From NCBI GenBank assembly GCA_040508515.1, contig JBEVMS010000012.1, forward strand, positions 1 to 31,804: a DNA stretch of 31,804 bases, given 5' to 3'. Positions 22,291 to 30,291 of this stretch are shown here, piece by piece. This DNA comes from JBEVMS01 sp040508515. Lineage in GTDB: Bacteria; Pseudomonadota; Gammaproteobacteria; Xanthomonadales; Rhodanobacteraceae. The notes below the pieces were generated by a model. The model ran no database searches. It worked only from the letters and a program-made list of their open reading frames with translations, and had not been told where the DNA came from. Position numbers and translations under genes: made by a program. Numbering within the stretch: the first letter of the stretch is position 1; each line of letters opens with the position of its first letter.

Positions 22291-24288
22291 TCAGCCTGGC
22301 GGTGACGCAGGGCCCATCGCCGCCGCCGCGGCGGGCAAGCCCAAACGCTGGCCAACGGCCGGACCCAACGTGCGCACGAAGGAAGCGGTCAGGTGCTGAC
22401 CATCGCGGAACACCACGTGGCCTTGGCGCTCGGCCTGGCAGCGTCCGCGCGGGCAGACCAATGCGTTGAGGTCCAGCGCCGTGACATTGCCAAAGTGCGC
22501 GCTGGCTTGGGTCAGCCACGCATAGACCTGCACGTCGTGCGCGTCGGTGGCCGGCCCTTGGCAGCGATCGGCGCTGAACAGCGCGCCGCCCAGCCAGGCG
22601 CGCGCGGCCAGGCAACTGGGGCCGTCCAGCGGAATGCGCGGCGTGCCACGCAGCAGGTAAATGTGCCCGACCGCCGGACTCAGCGTGGCCAGCACGCGCG
22701 CACTGCCGTCGCGCCACTGCGCCGGATCGAACGCATACGTGGCCGCCGAACCGAGCACCAGCAACTCGGGCTTGAGCGTCGCCAATTGGCGCAGCGCCTC
22801 CGCACGCCACTGCGCGCATTCGCTGTAGAGCCGGCCGATGCGCGCGTAGAACAGCGGCGCATCGACCATCGGGCAGGACGATTTGGTCATCACCAGCAAG
22901 CGCCATCCGGGACGCTGGAACACCGTCGCCAGCGCCGGAAACCACTGCGCCGCCACGCTATCGCCCAGCAGCACCGCGGTATGCGGCGCGTCGGCCGGAC
23001 CGAACGCGCAAACCCGCACCGTCGTGCTGTGGTACCAGTCGTCACAGCCGTGCGCGTAGATCATCGGCAGGTCTGCGCGTGCGGCCAGATAGGCTTGCTG
23101 CTGCGGACGATGCGCCCAATCGAACAGCGCGTTGAACCAGCCGATCGACGCCAGATTCAGCAGCCCCATCGCCAGCAGCGACGCACCGATCAACCGACCC
23201 GGCCGCCGACGCAGCGTCGCGCGGGCGCGGATCGGCATTTCCAGCCAGCGCCAGCAGATGTACGCCACACCCAGCGCCAGTGCGGCCAGCGCCAACCGTT
23301 GCGCGAGTCCGTCGGTCGGCCACAACGCCGCACCGAGCAGCAGCACCGGCCAATGCCACAGGTACCAGGCGTAAGACAAACGCCCCAGCCCGGTCAGCGG
23401 CCGCGCGCTCAGCCAGCGCGCCACGCCGATGCCCGGCGCACGCGCACCGGCGACGATCAACGCCAGCGCGCCAACGCTGGGCAGCAGCGCGCGCCAGCCG
23501 GGGTAGGCCATGCTCGGGCGATAAGCCAACGCGGCGATCAGCACCGCCAGCAAGCCCGCCGCACCCAGTAAGCCCATCCGCCGCCGCGCGATCGTGGACA
23601 GTTCGATCGCTGGCGCCTGACCGAATTGCAGCCAAGCCAGCGCGCCCAGCGCGAACTGCCAGGCGCGCAGCGGCATCAGATAGAACGCCCAACGCGGCTG
23701 GCTGGGGGTCAGCCACAAGCAGGCCAGCAGACTGAGCGCGCCGAGCCATCCGATCGCCCACGTCAGCCGCGCATCGCTTTGCCCCGCGTACCGCCAGAGC
23801 AGCGCCAACAGCAGCGGCCAGAGCAGATAAAACTGCTCCTCCACCCCCAGCGACCAGGTGTGCAAAAAGAGATTACTCGCCGCATCGGCGCCGAAATAAT
23901 CCAGCTGGCCGAAGGCAAAATGCAGATTGCTCAGCCACAGCGCCGCGCTGGCCGCCGCGCTGGCCTGGGCCTCTTGCTGGCTTGGCGGCAACAGCACCAC
24001 GGCGGCCAGGCTGCTCAGCAGCAGCATCGCCAGCAACCCGGGCAGCAGACGCTGGAAACGCCGCGCATAGAACGCGGCGAACGCCAGCCGCCCGTGAGCC
24101 GCCAGCTCCTGGCGCAGCAAGCCTGTGATCAGGTAACCGGAGAGCACGAAGAACAGATCGACGCCGACAAAACCACCGGCCAGCCCCGGCACGCGCGCGT
24201 GCGCACCGACCACCAGCAGCACGGCGAGCGCGCGCAGCCCTTCCAGATCGGGCCGATAACCCAGCCGGTCGTGATCGCTTCGCTGCAT
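22291..24288 (-). CDS. Acyltransferase-3 fused to SGNH domain (OafA-like O-acetyltransferase)
   Basis: A 665-residue two-part enzyme. Residues ~1-385 form the AT3 membrane domain: R19 and H30 in L-E-G-L-R-A-L-A-V-L-L-V-V-G-A-H, V-D-L-F-F-V-L-S-G-Y-L-I-T-G, H-T-W-S-L-G-V-E-E-Q-F-Y-L-L-W-P and S-Y-A-W-Y-L-W-H-W-P. After an eleventh helix (~365-385) comes a periplasmic SGNH domain: V-L-L-G-D-S-V-A (S444) and the late D-G-Q-H-L-T (D629, H632). In Salmonella OafA/OafB this architecture O-acetylates the LPS O-antigen. Both halves look intact, including R19, H30 and the SGNH triad. It is separated by 148 bp from the other acyltransferase on the same strand. Confidence 0.94.
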   Translation of the reverse strand: MQRSDHDRLGYRPDLEGLRALAVLLVVGAHARVPGLAGGFVGVDLFFVLSGYLITGLLRQELAAHGRLAFAAFYARRFQRLLPGLLAMLLLSSLAAVVLLPPSQQEAQASAAASAALWLSNLHFAFGQLDYFGADAASNLFLHTWSLGVEEQFYLLWPLLLALLWRYAGQSDARLTWAIGWLGALSLLACLWLTPSQPRWAFYLMPLRAWQFALGALAWLQFGQAPAIELSTIARRRMGLLGAAGLLAVLIAALAYRPSMAYPGWRALLPSVGALALIVAGARAPGIGVARWLSARPLTGLGRLSYAWYLWHWPVLLLGAALWPTDGLAQRLALAALALGVAYICWRWLEMPIRARATLRRRPGRLIGASLLAMGLLNLASIGWFNALFDWAHRPQQQAYLAARADLPMIYAHGCDDWYHSTTVRVCAFGPADAPHTAVLLGDSVAAQWFPALATVFQRPGWRLLVMTKSSCPMVDAPLFYARIGRLYSECAQWRAEALRQLATLKPELLVLGSAATYAFDPAQWRDGSARVLATLSPAVGHIYLLRGTPRIPLDGPSCLAARAWLGGALFSADRCQGPATDAHDVQVYAWLTQASAHFGNVTALDLNALVCPRGRCQAERQGHVVFRDGQHLTASFVRTLGPAVGQRLGLPAAAAAMGPASPPG

Positions 24289-24345
24289 TGGCCCCCACCC
24301 GTCGATCGCCGCCTACCGCAGCCAGCGCGCGAGCATAGGGCAAGG

Positions 24346-24371
24346 CGAACGCGCCGGCACGGGCGCGTTCG
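24346..24371 (-). terminator. Terminator-like hairpin after prlC
   Basis: CGAACGCGCC (24346-24355) and GGCGCGTTCG (24362-24371) form a perfect 10-bp stem around a six-base loop, ten bases after the prlC stop on the minus strand. There is no T-tract, so it may stop transcription weakly or protect the 3' end. Next on the strand comes the intact acyltransferase gene, 57 bp on. Confidence 0.5.
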
Positions 24372-24380
24372 TCGTCGCGG

Positions 24381-26429
24381 TTAGGCGTCGAGCAGGCCGT
24401 GGCTTTTCAGCAACGCGTCCGGCTGCGGCGGGCGACCGCGGAAGGCGATAAAGCTTTCCAGCGCCGGACGGCTGGCGCCAACCGCCAGGATCTCGCGCCG
24501 GAAGCGCTCGCCGGTGGCGCGATCGATTACCCCATGCGCCTCGAACTCACCGAACGCATCGGCGCTCAGCAGCTCGGCCCACAGATAGCTGTAGTAGCCC
24601 GCCGCATAACCGCCAGCGAAGACGTGGGTGAAGCTGTTGGGAAAGCGCTGCCAGGCCGGCGGATGCAGCACCGCCACCTCGTGCCGCACCTGTTCGAGCA
24701 GCTCCAGCGTGCGTGCGCCGCGCGCCGGGTCGTATTCCAGATGCAGCAGAAAATCGAACAGCGCGAATTCCAGCTGGCGCACCAGGAACAAACCCGCATG
24801 AAAATGCCGCGCGGCCAGCATGCGCTGGTAAAGCTCGTCCGGCAGCGTCTCGCCGGTCTGCCAGTGGCGCGCGAACAGATCCAGCGCCTGGCGGTTCCAG
24901 CCGAAGTTCTCCATGAACTGGCTGGGCAATTCCACCGCGTCCCATTCGACCCCGTCGATGCCGCCGATCGAGGGCAGCGCGATTTCGGTCAGCAGGTGAT
25001 GCAGGCCGTGACCAAATTCGTGGAACAGGGTCAGCGCGTCGTCGTGCGTCAGCAGCGCCGGTTTGCCTTCGGTCGGCGGGGCGAAGTTGCAGGTCAAAAA
25101 GGCCACCGGCAACTGCCGCTGGGAGCCGTCGTCGAAGCGCGCGCGACAGACGTCCATCCACGCGCCGCCGCGTTTGCCGCTGCGTGCGTAGAGATCGACA
25201 TAGGCGCCGGCGAAGACCTGGCCGTGGGCGTCGAGCAGGTCGTAATAACGCACCTGCGGATGCCACACGTCGACGCCTTCGCGCTCTTTCAGGGTGATCC
25301 CGTAGAGCTGCTGGGTCAGCCCGAACATGCCCTCGATCACCGCCGGCAGCGGGAAGTAGGGCTTGAGCTGTTCTTCATCCAGGGCGTAACGACTCTGCCG
25401 CAGTTTCTCCGAGACGTAGCCGATGTCCCAGGGTTCGAGGTTGTCCAACTGCAGTTCGTCATGCGCGAACGCGCGCAGGCTGACCAGCTCGCGCTGCGCC
25501 ACCGGTTTGGCGCGCGCGGCCAGGTCGCGCAGAAAGCCCAATACTTCGGAGGGCGTTCCGGCCATCTTGGTCGCCAGCGATTCCTCCGCCGCGTTGGCGA
25601 AACCCAGCAACTGCGCCGCCTCGTGACGCAGCGCCATGATCTGCTCGATGCGCGCGGCGTTGTCGAACTTGCCCGCGTGCGGGCCCTGATCGGAGGCGCG
25701 GGTCTGGTAGGCCCAGTAGACGCTCTCGCGCAGCGCGCGGTTGTCGGCGTAGGTCAACACCGCCTGCACGCTGGGCTGTTTCAGGGTCACCAAATAGCCG
25801 TCCAGCGACTGCTCCTTGGCATACTCGCGCAATACAGCGCGGCCCGATTCGGGGATGCCGGCCAGATCGCGTTCGTCGGTGATGTGCTGATGCCAGGCAT
25901 CGGTGGCGTCGAGCACCGCGTTGGAAAATTCGGTGGACAGTTTCGACAGCTCCACGCCGATCTCGCGGTAGCGACCGCGTGCCGGTTCTTCCAGCGCGAC
26001 GCCGGAAAGTTTGAAGTCGCGCAGGCTGTGCTCGACCAGCGCGCGGCGCGGGCGCGGCAAGCTGGCGAAATCGGGCTGATCGGCCAGCGCCTGCACCGCC
26101 GCGTACAACGTGCGGTTCTGGCCCAACTCGATCGCGTGCTCAGTGAGGATTTCCTCCGCCGGACCGTAAACCTTGCGCAAGGCCTCGCTGTCGGCCACCG
26201 AATGCAGATGGCCGACCGGCGCCCAGGCGCGCGCTAGGCGCTGCTCAAGGCGTTCCTGGGTCAGCATCACATGCTCGAAATCGCGCGCCGCGCCGGACGC
26301 CGTCAACGCGTCGATGCCGGCGCGGTAGTCGGCCAGGATCGCGGCGACCGCCGGTGCGACGTGCTCGGGGCGGATCTGCGAAAACGCCGGTAGCGCGGTA
26401 TCGGCCAGCAGCGGGTTGTCTTGACTCAT
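24381..26429 (-). CDS. prlC: Oligopeptidase A (M3 metallopeptidase)
   Basis: A 682-residue zinc peptidase of normal family length. The gluzincin motif lies in L-F-H-E-F-G-H-G-L-H-H: zinc ligands H470 and H474, catalytic E471; the third ligand is the glutamate in the G-V-E-W-D-A-V-E-L-P-S-Q-F-M-E-N segment. The upstream D-L-Y-A-R-S-G-K-R-G-G-A-W-M-D and V-A-F-L-T-C-N-F motifs are also typical. OpdA degrades cytosolic peptides, including cleaved signal peptides. The ATG has AGGAGA five bases before it, a strong site. It is divergent from the patatin-fusion gene across 110 bp. Confidence 0.97.
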   Translation of the reverse strand: MSQDNPLLADTALPAFSQIRPEHVAPAVAAILADYRAGIDALTASGAARDFEHVMLTQERLEQRLARAWAPVGHLHSVADSEALRKVYGPAEEILTEHAIELGQNRTLYAAVQALADQPDFASLPRPRRALVEHSLRDFKLSGVALEEPARGRYREIGVELSKLSTEFSNAVLDATDAWHQHITDERDLAGIPESGRAVLREYAKEQSLDGYLVTLKQPSVQAVLTYADNRALRESVYWAYQTRASDQGPHAGKFDNAARIEQIMALRHEAAQLLGFANAAEESLATKMAGTPSEVLGFLRDLAARAKPVAQRELVSLRAFAHDELQLDNLEPWDIGYVSEKLRQSRYALDEEQLKPYFPLPAVIEGMFGLTQQLYGITLKEREGVDVWHPQVRYYDLLDAHGQVFAGAYVDLYARSGKRGGAWMDVCRARFDDGSQRQLPVAFLTCNFAPPTEGKPALLTHDDALTLFHEFGHGLHHLLTEIALPSIGGIDGVEWDAVELPSQFMENFGWNRQALDLFARHWQTGETLPDELYQRMLAARHFHAGLFLVRQLEFALFDFLLHLEYDPARGARTLELLEQVRHEVAVLHPPAWQRFPNSFTHVFAGGYAAGYYSYLWAELLSADAFGEFEAHGVIDRATGERFRREILAVGASRPALESFIAFRGRPPQPDALLKSHGLLDA

Positions 26430-26539
26430 GTCGATCTCCTAGGACTGTGCGCAGCGTGGTGACGGCGCGCGTGCAAATCAAGCACAGCGGCACCGCGATT
26501 GCCGCCAGATTGTCACACTGGGCGCCCTACCATCGGCGG

Positions 26540-28270
26540 ATGCTCCCGCCCGATGCGATCGCGCTCCTGGCCCGTCATCCGACCTTCGCCTCGTTGGAGC
26601 CGGCCGCGCTGGCGGCGCTGGCCCAACACCTGGTGTGGCTGGGGCTGCCTGGCGGGCGTCCGCTGTACAAGACCGGCGAGCCGGCGGACGCGCTCTACCT
26701 GCTGTGCCGCGGCAGCCTGGGCGTGTTCGAGGGGCCGACCAACCTGCGCCATCTGATCGCCGCCGGCGACTGCGTCGGCGAACTCAGCCTGCTCGGCGGC
26801 GAAACCCGCTTGCGCACGGTGCGCGCGCTGCGCGACTGCGAACTGCTGCGGCTGGATCGCGCCGCGTTCGAAACGCTGATCGGCGCCCATCCGCATGCCA
26901 TGCTGGACCTGACCCGCTTCGCCTTGCAGCGACTTCAGCGGCGCCAACACGGCGAAGAACGCCCCGGCCTGCCGCGCACCTTCGCGATGCTGCCGGTAGA
27001 CGGCACGCTGCCGGTGCGCGCGCTGGCGATGCAGTTGGCGATGGCGCTGGGCACCTACGGACGTTGCCTGGTGATCGACGCCGCGCTGGGCCAGGCACGC
27101 AGCGCCGACTGGTTCGCCGAGCGCGAGGCGCAGGCCGATTTCGTGGTGTACCTGGACTGCGGCGACGCGCCGGAATGGCGCCAGCGCTGCCTGCGCCAGG
27201 CCGACGTGCTGCTGTTGCCGGCCGCCGCCGCGCAGCCGGCGCGCCCCTGGCCGCTGGATGCGCCGACCGATCCGGCGATGGCGCGGCATCGTCCGCGTCA
27301 TCTGCTTTTGCTGCATGCCGGTCGGCAGATCGCGCTGGGCGCGGCGCAGCGCTGGCGCACCATGTTCCGCGGCGAGCTGGAGCATCACCACATCTGCCAG
27401 CAGGACGACATCGAGCGCTTGGCGCGGCTGATCAGCGGACGCGGGCGCGGCCTGGTGCTGGCCGGCGGCGGCGCGCGTGGCATGGCCCATCTGGGTGCGC
27501 TGCGCGCGCTGCACGAAGCCGGTCACCGTTTCGATGCGGTCGGCGGCACCAGCATCGGCGCGATCATCGGCGCGGCGCTGGCCAACGGCGGCGACAGCAC
27601 GACGATCGAAGCGCTATGCCGGCGCGGCTTCGTGCAAGGTCGCCCGCTGGCGGACTGGACCTTGCCGCTGGTCGCCTTGAGCCGCGGTCGCCGCGCCAGC
27701 GCCATGCTGCGCCAGGCGTTCGGCGCGTTGGCGATCGAGGATCTGGCGCGGCCGTTCTTCTGCGTTTCCACCAGCCTTTCCGGCGGCGGCTGCACGGTAC
27801 ATCGGCATGGCCCGTTGTGGCTGTGGCTACGCGCTTCCAGCGCGATCCCCGGGGTGCTGCCACCGGTGCTGCAACACGGCGGCGTCTATGTCGACGGTGC
27901 GCTGGTCAACAACCTGCCCACCGACGTGATGGACAGCGCCGGCATCGCGCACATCACTGCGCTGGACATCCGCGCCGATATCCACCTGCGCAGCGACACC
28001 GATGAAACGTACACCCCGCCGCTGTGGCAACTGCTGTGGCAACGGCGGCAGGCGATCCAGCGCCCCGGTTTGTTGTCGACATTAGTGCGTGCGGCGATGG
28101 TCAACGGCGAGGAAGCCAGCCGCACGCGCCGGCGCCGTGCCGATCTGCTGATCACGCCGCCGCTGGAGCATATCGGCATGCTCGACTGGAAGGACTGCCA
28201 GCGCGCCATCGATGCCGGCTACCGGCATACCGCGCAGGTGCTGGAACGGGGAACGCCTGCGCAGGAGTGA
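26540..28270 (+). CDS. Cyclic-nucleotide-binding domain / patatin phospholipase fusion (NTE-like)
   Basis: A 576-residue three-part protein. Residues ~5-125 form a cNMP-binding domain (L-Y-K-T-G-E-P-A-D-A-L-Y-L-L-C-R-G-S-L; G-E-L-S-L-L-G-G-E-T-R-L-R-T-V-R-A keeps the Glu and Arg of the phosphate cassette). Residues ~145-290 form a central alpha/beta domain. Residues ~295-520 are a patatin domain with G-G-G-A-R-G-M-A-H-L-G, G-T-S-I-G (S338) and V-D-G-A-L (D452). It resembles eukaryotic neuropathy target esterase, a lysophospholipase. The N-terminal start at M-L-P-P-D-A is where homology begins; the ribosome-binding site is weak and the frame is open 62 codons further, overlapping the divergent prlC start. 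No transmembrane helix is present. Confidence 0.92.
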   Translation: MLPPDAIALLARHPTFASLEPAALAALAQHLVWLGLPGGRPLYKTGEPADALYLLCRGSLGVFEGPTNLRHLIAAGDCVGELSLLGGETRLRTVRALRDCELLRLDRAAFETLIGAHPHAMLDLTRFALQRLQRRQHGEERPGLPRTFAMLPVDGTLPVRALAMQLAMALGTYGRCLVIDAALGQARSADWFAEREAQADFVVYLDCGDAPEWRQRCLRQADVLLLPAAAAQPARPWPLDAPTDPAMARHRPRHLLLLHAGRQIALGAAQRWRTMFRGELEHHHICQQDDIERLARLISGRGRGLVLAGGGARGMAHLGALRALHEAGHRFDAVGGTSIGAIIGAALANGGDSTTIEALCRRGFVQGRPLADWTLPLVALSRGRRASAMLRQAFGALAIEDLARPFFCVSTSLSGGGCTVHRHGPLWLWLRASSAIPGVLPPVLQHGGVYVDGALVNNLPTDVMDSAGIAHITALDIRADIHLRSDTDETYTPPLWQLLWQRRQAIQRPGLLSTLVRAAMVNGEEASRTRRRRADLLITPPLEHIGMLDWKDCQRAIDAGYRHTAQVLERGTPAQE

Positions 28271-28358
28271 AAGCCCGCCGCGTTGGCAGACACGGGCACG
28301 GCTCACTCTGAGCATCGATTGCTCGCTCACTTCCGCCACCAAGCCTTACCATGGACGG

Positions 28359-28901
28359 ATGATGAATCCTCTTCGCCGCTACAAGGGCATCGCGCCCACC
28401 CTGGGCCAGCGCGTCTACGTCGATCCCGCCGCCACGGTGATCGGCCAAGTGACGCTGGGCGATGATGTCTCGATCTGGCCCGGCGCGGTGCTGCGCGGCG
28501 ACGTGCATGCCATCACCGTCGGCGCGCGCAGCAACGTGCAGGACGGCGCCGTGGTGCACGTCACCCACGACGGCCCATACTCGCCCGGCGGCATGCCCAC
28601 CGTGGTGGGCGAGGGCGTCACCATCGGCCACGGCGCGGTGATCCACGCCTGCACCATCGAGGATTACTGCCTGATCGGCATGCACGCCACCGTGCTCGAC
28701 GGCGCGGTGGTCAGGCGCTACGGCTTCGTCGGCGCCGGCAGCGTGATTCCACCGGGCAAAGTCGTCGGCGAACGCGAGCTATGGCTGGGCAATCCGGCCC
28801 GCTGCGTGCGACTGATCGACGCGCGCCAGGTCGAGCAACTGCATTATTCGGCCGCGCACTACGTCACGATCAAGGACAGCTACCTGGCCGAGCCGGACTG
28901 A
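28359..28901 (+). CDS. Gamma-carbonic-anhydrase family protein (YrdA/PaaY-like)
   Basis: A 180-residue left-handed beta-helix protein. It has hexapeptide repeats from V-D-P-A-A-T-V-I-G-Q-V-T-L-G through V-V-R-R-Y-G-F-V-G-A-G-S-V, and the metal-binding histidines in V-V-H-V-T-H-D and T-I-G-H-G-A-V-I-H-A-C, which match the gamma-class set. The early R-G-D-V-H-A-I and the Q-D-G segment (N-V-Q-D-G-A-V) are family signatures. Members are trimers; some are carbonic anhydrases, others thioesterases (PaaY). Two adjacent ATGs lie at 28359 and 28362 and either may be used. It ends 12 bp from the convergent membrane-anchored protein. Confidence 0.93.
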   Translation: MMNPLRRYKGIAPTLGQRVYVDPAATVIGQVTLGDDVSIWPGAVLRGDVHAITVGARSNVQDGAVVHVTHDGPYSPGGMPTVVGEGVTIGHGAVIHACTIEDYCLIGMHATVLDGAVVRRYGFVGAGSVIPPGKVVGERELWLGNPARCVRLIDARQVEQLHYSAAHYVTIKDSYLAEPD

Positions 28902-28913
28902 ACCTGGCCACCA

Positions 28914-29435
28914 CTACTGATGCGACGCCTCGGCGTGGCGCGCCTGCAGGATGGCCGCGCGTGCTTCGTCGGCACGCACCATCAACGCACGCTGGGCGTC
29001 CAGCTTGCCGCCCAGCAGCAGCAAGGTGTAATTGGTCGGATCGTAGTCGGCCAGCAAAGCCAGTTCACGCTGTGCCTCGTCCAGCTGATTGGCGTTGATC
29101 GCCCGCTCGACGTCTTCACACGCCGGCGCGAAGCTGTCGCGCAAGCGGCTCAACGCGGTCGTGTTGCCCGGCTGCAGTTGCAGCGCGCTGAGCGAAAACT
29201 CATAGACGTTGGCACCGGCCGGCGTCACTAGCTGCCCTCGCGCCAGGGCACCTTCGGCCAGCTGCAGCAAGATTCCAAGGCCGCTGTCAGCCGACGAATT
29301 ATCGTCACGCGATTTGGATGGCTGGACGTCCATATAATGTATCACAAGCCAAAGCGATACCAGCGCCAGAACGCACGCCACTACGCCGCCGAGCAACCAG
29401 CGGCGATTCCCTTCGAATGAAGCCCAACGCACCAT
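28914..29435 (-). CDS. Membrane-anchored helical-repeat protein resembling the N-terminal part of TonB-like proteins
   Basis: A 173-residue protein. Residues ~12-34 form one membrane helix (W-L-L-G-G-V-V-A-C-V-L-A-L-V-S-L-W-L-V-I), with the rest in the periplasm. The segment L-A-E-G-A-L-A-R-G-Q-L-V-T-P-A-G-A-N-V-Y is the repeat motif found in xanthomonad TPR-containing energy-transducer and kinase tails, and A-L-Q-L-Q-P-G-N-T-T-A-L, E-L-A-L-L-A-D-Y-D-P-T-N look like TPR-type helices. There is no TonB C-terminal domain and no kinase domain. The chain ends normally at TAG. I recognise the repeat style, not a function. The small lipoprotein gene lies 85 bp upstream on the same strand and may belong to the same unit. 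Confidence 0.7.
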   Translation of the reverse strand: MVRWASFEGNRRWLLGGVVACVLALVSLWLVIHYMDVQPSKSRDDNSSADSGLGILLQLAEGALARGQLVTPAGANVYEFSLSALQLQPGNTTALSRLRDSFAPACEDVERAINANQLDEAQRELALLADYDPTNYTLLLLGGKLDAQRALMVRADEARAAILQARHAEASHQ

Positions 29436-29520
29436 CGCTGCCGTCCGTACCCGCGAGGAGCGGCAGCTTAGTCACGCTTGATGTCAATGCGATGACCGTC
29501 GGTGCTCGACGGTCGGAAGC

Positions 29521-29826
29521 TCACATGAATTGGCCGCCGACGATGCGCGATTGCGCATTCAGCTCGGCGAAATAGCGGCTGTTGTTCATGCGCACTTCGC
29601 GGCTGGCGACGGTGCCGGGAAGCACCAACTGGACATCCGGATAGGCAGCGTGGAACTGCGCCGGGGTGGGACACCCGTCGATGAAGCGCCGGAACCGCTC
29701 AAGGTCGGTCACGAAACCCGTTACCGGCGCGGGCGAGCCCTGGCGCAGGTCGTTCTGGCAGCCGCTCAGCGCGGCACCGGTCATGGTGAAGGCAAACAAG
29801 GCAAACGGCAGGGGCAAACGACGCAT
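29521..29826 (-). CDS. Small lipoprotein of unknown function
   Basis: A 101-residue protein with a lipoprotein signal peptide: M-R-R-L-P-L-P-F-A-L-F-A-F-T-M-T-G-A-A-L-S-G-C, giving a lipobox L-S-G-C with the cysteine at residue 23. The next residues are Q-N-D, so an aspartate at +2 is absent and the outer membrane is expected by the Lol rule. The mature part has one more cysteine (I-D-G-C-P-T-P) and a conserved-looking R-x-N-N-S-R-Y-F stretch. A very good ribosome-binding site (GGAGAGAG) precedes the ATG. The family is not known to me. Confidence 0.85.
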   Translation of the reverse strand: MRRLPLPFALFAFTMTGAALSGCQNDLRQGSPAPVTGFVTDLERFRRFIDGCPTPAQFHAAYPDVQLVLPGTVASREVRMNNSRYFAELNAQSRIVGGQFM

Positions 29827-30291
29827 CTACGCTCTCTCCTCGCTCCCGTACCGATCCTGGCACGGCATCAGAAGGGCGAGTGTGCCTGGGTTGCCACGCC
29901 GATGCCAGTGGTCCCTGCCCGTCCGTTGCCAGGGCCACGATGAACACCGATGGGTCCCGCGCCGGCCAGCGCCGCGGCCAAATGCCAATCACGCAATAAC
30001 AGTTAAGTTATATGGACATAAAGACGTCTAGACGCCCTTACGATTCATGATGTGTACTGCGACAACGCAGGAACTCCAGCGCGTCAAGAATACTTGGCGC
30101 AAAGCCGGACTGTCGACTCACGCCACGCGCCCGGACTTTGACGCACTTTCCCATGCGCCGGATGGACGGAGATTGCGCTGCGGTTGTCTGCGCTCAACCG
30201 GCGCCACTTGCGCTGCGTTATACCGGGAGTTGCGCTAAAGACCACAGCGCGACGTAACCGCAGCCGCGACACCCGGGCACACAGCACGCGC
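29827..30291. other. Intergenic region between aroE and the lipoprotein, with an AT-rich island
   Basis: No credible gene lies in these 465 bases. Around 29990-30050 the DNA is AT-rich and holds the MetJ-box-like octamers listed separately. The remainder is ordinary high-GC sequence without clear hairpins. It must contain the promoter of the lipoprotein, but I cannot place the boxes. Confidence 0.45.
30014..30037. promoter_or_regulatory. Tandem octamers resembling MetJ boxes, including one perfect match
   Basis: AGACGTCT (30022-30029) equals the MetJ-box consensus and AGACGCCC (30030-30037) matches it at six of eight positions; the octamer before, GGACATAA, matches at four. Two or more adjacent octamers are the normal MetJ site in enterobacteria. 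No methionine gene follows on either strand: to the right lies antisense aroE sequence, to the left the lipoprotein about 190 bp away. Confidence 0.35.

Noticed and set aside
22236..22469. Small plus-strand frame starting M-K-T-L-S-T-E-S
   Set aside because: It runs antisense into the SGNH domain of the acyltransferase and becomes Pro/Arg-rich, with no ribosome-binding site.
24399..26237. A 612-codon plus-strand open frame opposite prlC, and similar long frames such as 2158-3150 and 4792-6027
   Set aside because: They are antisense to genes with full catalytic motifs and have the Arg/Gln/Val-rich composition of shadow frames in high-GC DNA.
30047..30238. 63-codon plus-strand frame right after the MetJ-like boxes
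   Set aside because: Composition is not protein-like, there is no ribosome-binding site and no family resemblance; not enough to call a gene.
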